Below are positions 63,211 to 64,000 of a stretch of 64,000 nt of DNA, piece after piece. Origin of the DNA: Clostridium sp. KNHs214. GTDB lineage: Bacteria > Bacillota > Clostridia > Clostridiales > Clostridiaceae. Position numbers and translations under genes: made by a program. Under the pieces are notes generated by a model that worked only from the letters and a program-made list of their open reading frames with translations, was not told the origin of the DNA and did no database searches. The stretch is from contig NZ_JQMW01000009.1 in assembly GCF_000744935.1 (NCBI RefSeq), forward strand, positions 806,001-870,000. Direction: 5' to 3'. Within the stretch, counting starts at the first letter, position 1. Each line of letters begins with the position of its first letter.

Positions 63211-64000
63211 ATGAAAATAGGAAGAATAGTAAGAATTTTAGAAGATAAAGAAAGAAAAGAAAAATTAATAGAATGTAATGACAATAGAAAAGTAATTATA
63301 AGTTTTTATTATCCTATTGATGAAACATGGAAAGAAAATAGACAGGCACTTTATGCGGACTTATATAGTCCAAGAGAAGATGATTTTATTAATACATTTA
63401 GAAATTTTGTACTTTTGGAGAATGATGTAGAAAAGAAAAAGTTCCTTGAAAGAATAGAAACTAACATATATAATGATGCTCCTATAAGTAAAGATGAGGT
63501 TAAGTATCCAGTAATTATACATTCAACAGGACTTGGAGCTCCAAGAGATTATATGACTTTTAATGTTGAAAAATTAGTAAGTGGGGGGTATGTGGTGTTT
63601 ACAATAGGACATACTAATGATAGCATGCTCACTATTTTGCCAAATGGGGAAATGCTTAAACCGCCAAAGAAAGAATTAAATCAAAATGACAAGAAAAACC
63701 TTATAGATATTAGGAAAAATGACATTTTATTTGTATTAAATAAACTTGAACAATTAAATAATGAAGATGATGTTATTAAAGATAAACTCGATTTAAAGCG
63801 AATTGGAGTGATAGGACATTCACTAGGAGGAGCATCTGTTTTTAAAGCTTCACAATGTGATTCTAGAATTAAAGCCACAGTGCTTTTTGATGCCTCTTTA
63901 CAATTTTTCAACATAGAAGAAGAACAAAAATTAAATACACCCCTTTTGAATTTTAGAAGAGGTACTTTTGATTATGAAACATCCATTAAGGAATTTATTG
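63211..64000 (+). CDS. Alpha/beta-hydrolase, PAF-acetylhydrolase-like, cut by window edge
   Basis: About 263 codons of a serine hydrolase, open to the right edge. The oxyanion strand is YPVIIHSTGLGAPRDYMTF (about 93-111), and the nucleophile elbow is VIGHSLGGASVFKA (about 197-210), with Ser in GHSLGG. VLFDASLQFF follows and should carry the acid residue; the His lies outside. No signal peptide, so cytoplasmic. The overall pattern resembles platelet-activating-factor acetylhydrolase/dienelactone hydrolase-like proteins. Start ATG at 63211 follows GGAGTGAAATATA. Confidence 0.75.
   Translation, partial: MKIGRIVRILEDKERKEKLIECNDNRKVIISFYYPIDETWKENRQALYADLYSPREDDFINTFRNFVLLENDVEKKKFLERIETNIYNDAPISKDEVKYPVIIHSTGLGAPRDYMTFNVEKLVSGGYVVFTIGHTNDSMLTILPNGEMLKPPKKELNQNDKKNLIDIRKNDILFVLNKLEQLNNEDDVIKDKLDLKRIGVIGHSLGGASVFKASQCDSRIKATVLFDASLQFFNIEEEQKLNTPLLNFRRGTFDYETSIKEFI

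Noticed and set aside
1-64000. CRISPR arrays and cas genes
   Set aside because: No direct repeats with regular spacing and no Cas-like protein were seen on either strand.

Overview
The window is AT-rich Firmicute DNA, best placed in Clostridium sensu stricto. The evidence is gene content: an alpha/beta-type spore SASP, a CotS-like kinase, NAD-type glutamate dehydrogenase, a miaB-mutS-mutL-miaA-hfq run, a YnbB-type lyase and lexA. Strong GGAGG ribosome-binding sites and frequent TTG starts agree. Gene content resembles the C. botulinum group I / C. sporogenes lineage; that placement is inference from memory, not from a database search.

Left part (1-28.3 kb) is conserved chromosome with most genes on the + strand: pyridoxamine kinase (cut by the left edge, - strand), a LapA-like protein, a SASP, RluB-type pseudouridine synthase, a YtqB-type methylase, a MurR/RpiR regulator, gluD, a flavoprotein, cmk, ispH, two tRNAs (Tyr and probable Ile2), CotS-like and GNAT genes, two PLP aminotransferases with an unlisted 49-codon gene between them, miaB, an IS110-family insertion, mutS, mutL, miaA, hfq, the YnbB-type lyase, lexA with a candidate operator, a Cys-rich small protein and a XerC/D-like recombinase.

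At about 28.65 kb there is a 28-bp dif-like site (11-bp arm, 6-bp centre, 11-bp arm; right half almost identical to the Bacillus subtilis dif as I recall it). Gene orientation flips here: left genes point mainly right, and almost all genes from 29 to 63 kb point left. I read this as the replication terminus. The junction is packed with unrelated palindromes.

Right part (29-64 kb) is accessory. It has (i) a seven-gene operon of PRD regulator, M42 peptidase, PTS IIA-IIB-IIC, M24 peptidase and MalY/PatB-type C-S lyase, (ii) a BceRSAB-type two-component/ABC module, (iii) a Tn3-family transposase and resolvase next to a decayed Fic gene, and (iv) many single small-molecule-modifying enzymes (GNATs including an AAC(6')-like one, FusB/FBP-like protein, methyltransferases, nitroreductase, NUDIX, phosphotransferase, ADP-ribosylglycohydrolase). 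Broken genes are interspersed: a frameshifted M1-type peptidase, several GNAT fragments and a DUF4177 gene with an in-frame UGA.

Three families of dispersed palindromic elements (here A, B, C) have copies on both sides or within the accessory half, and look like non-autonomous mobile or structured-RNA elements.
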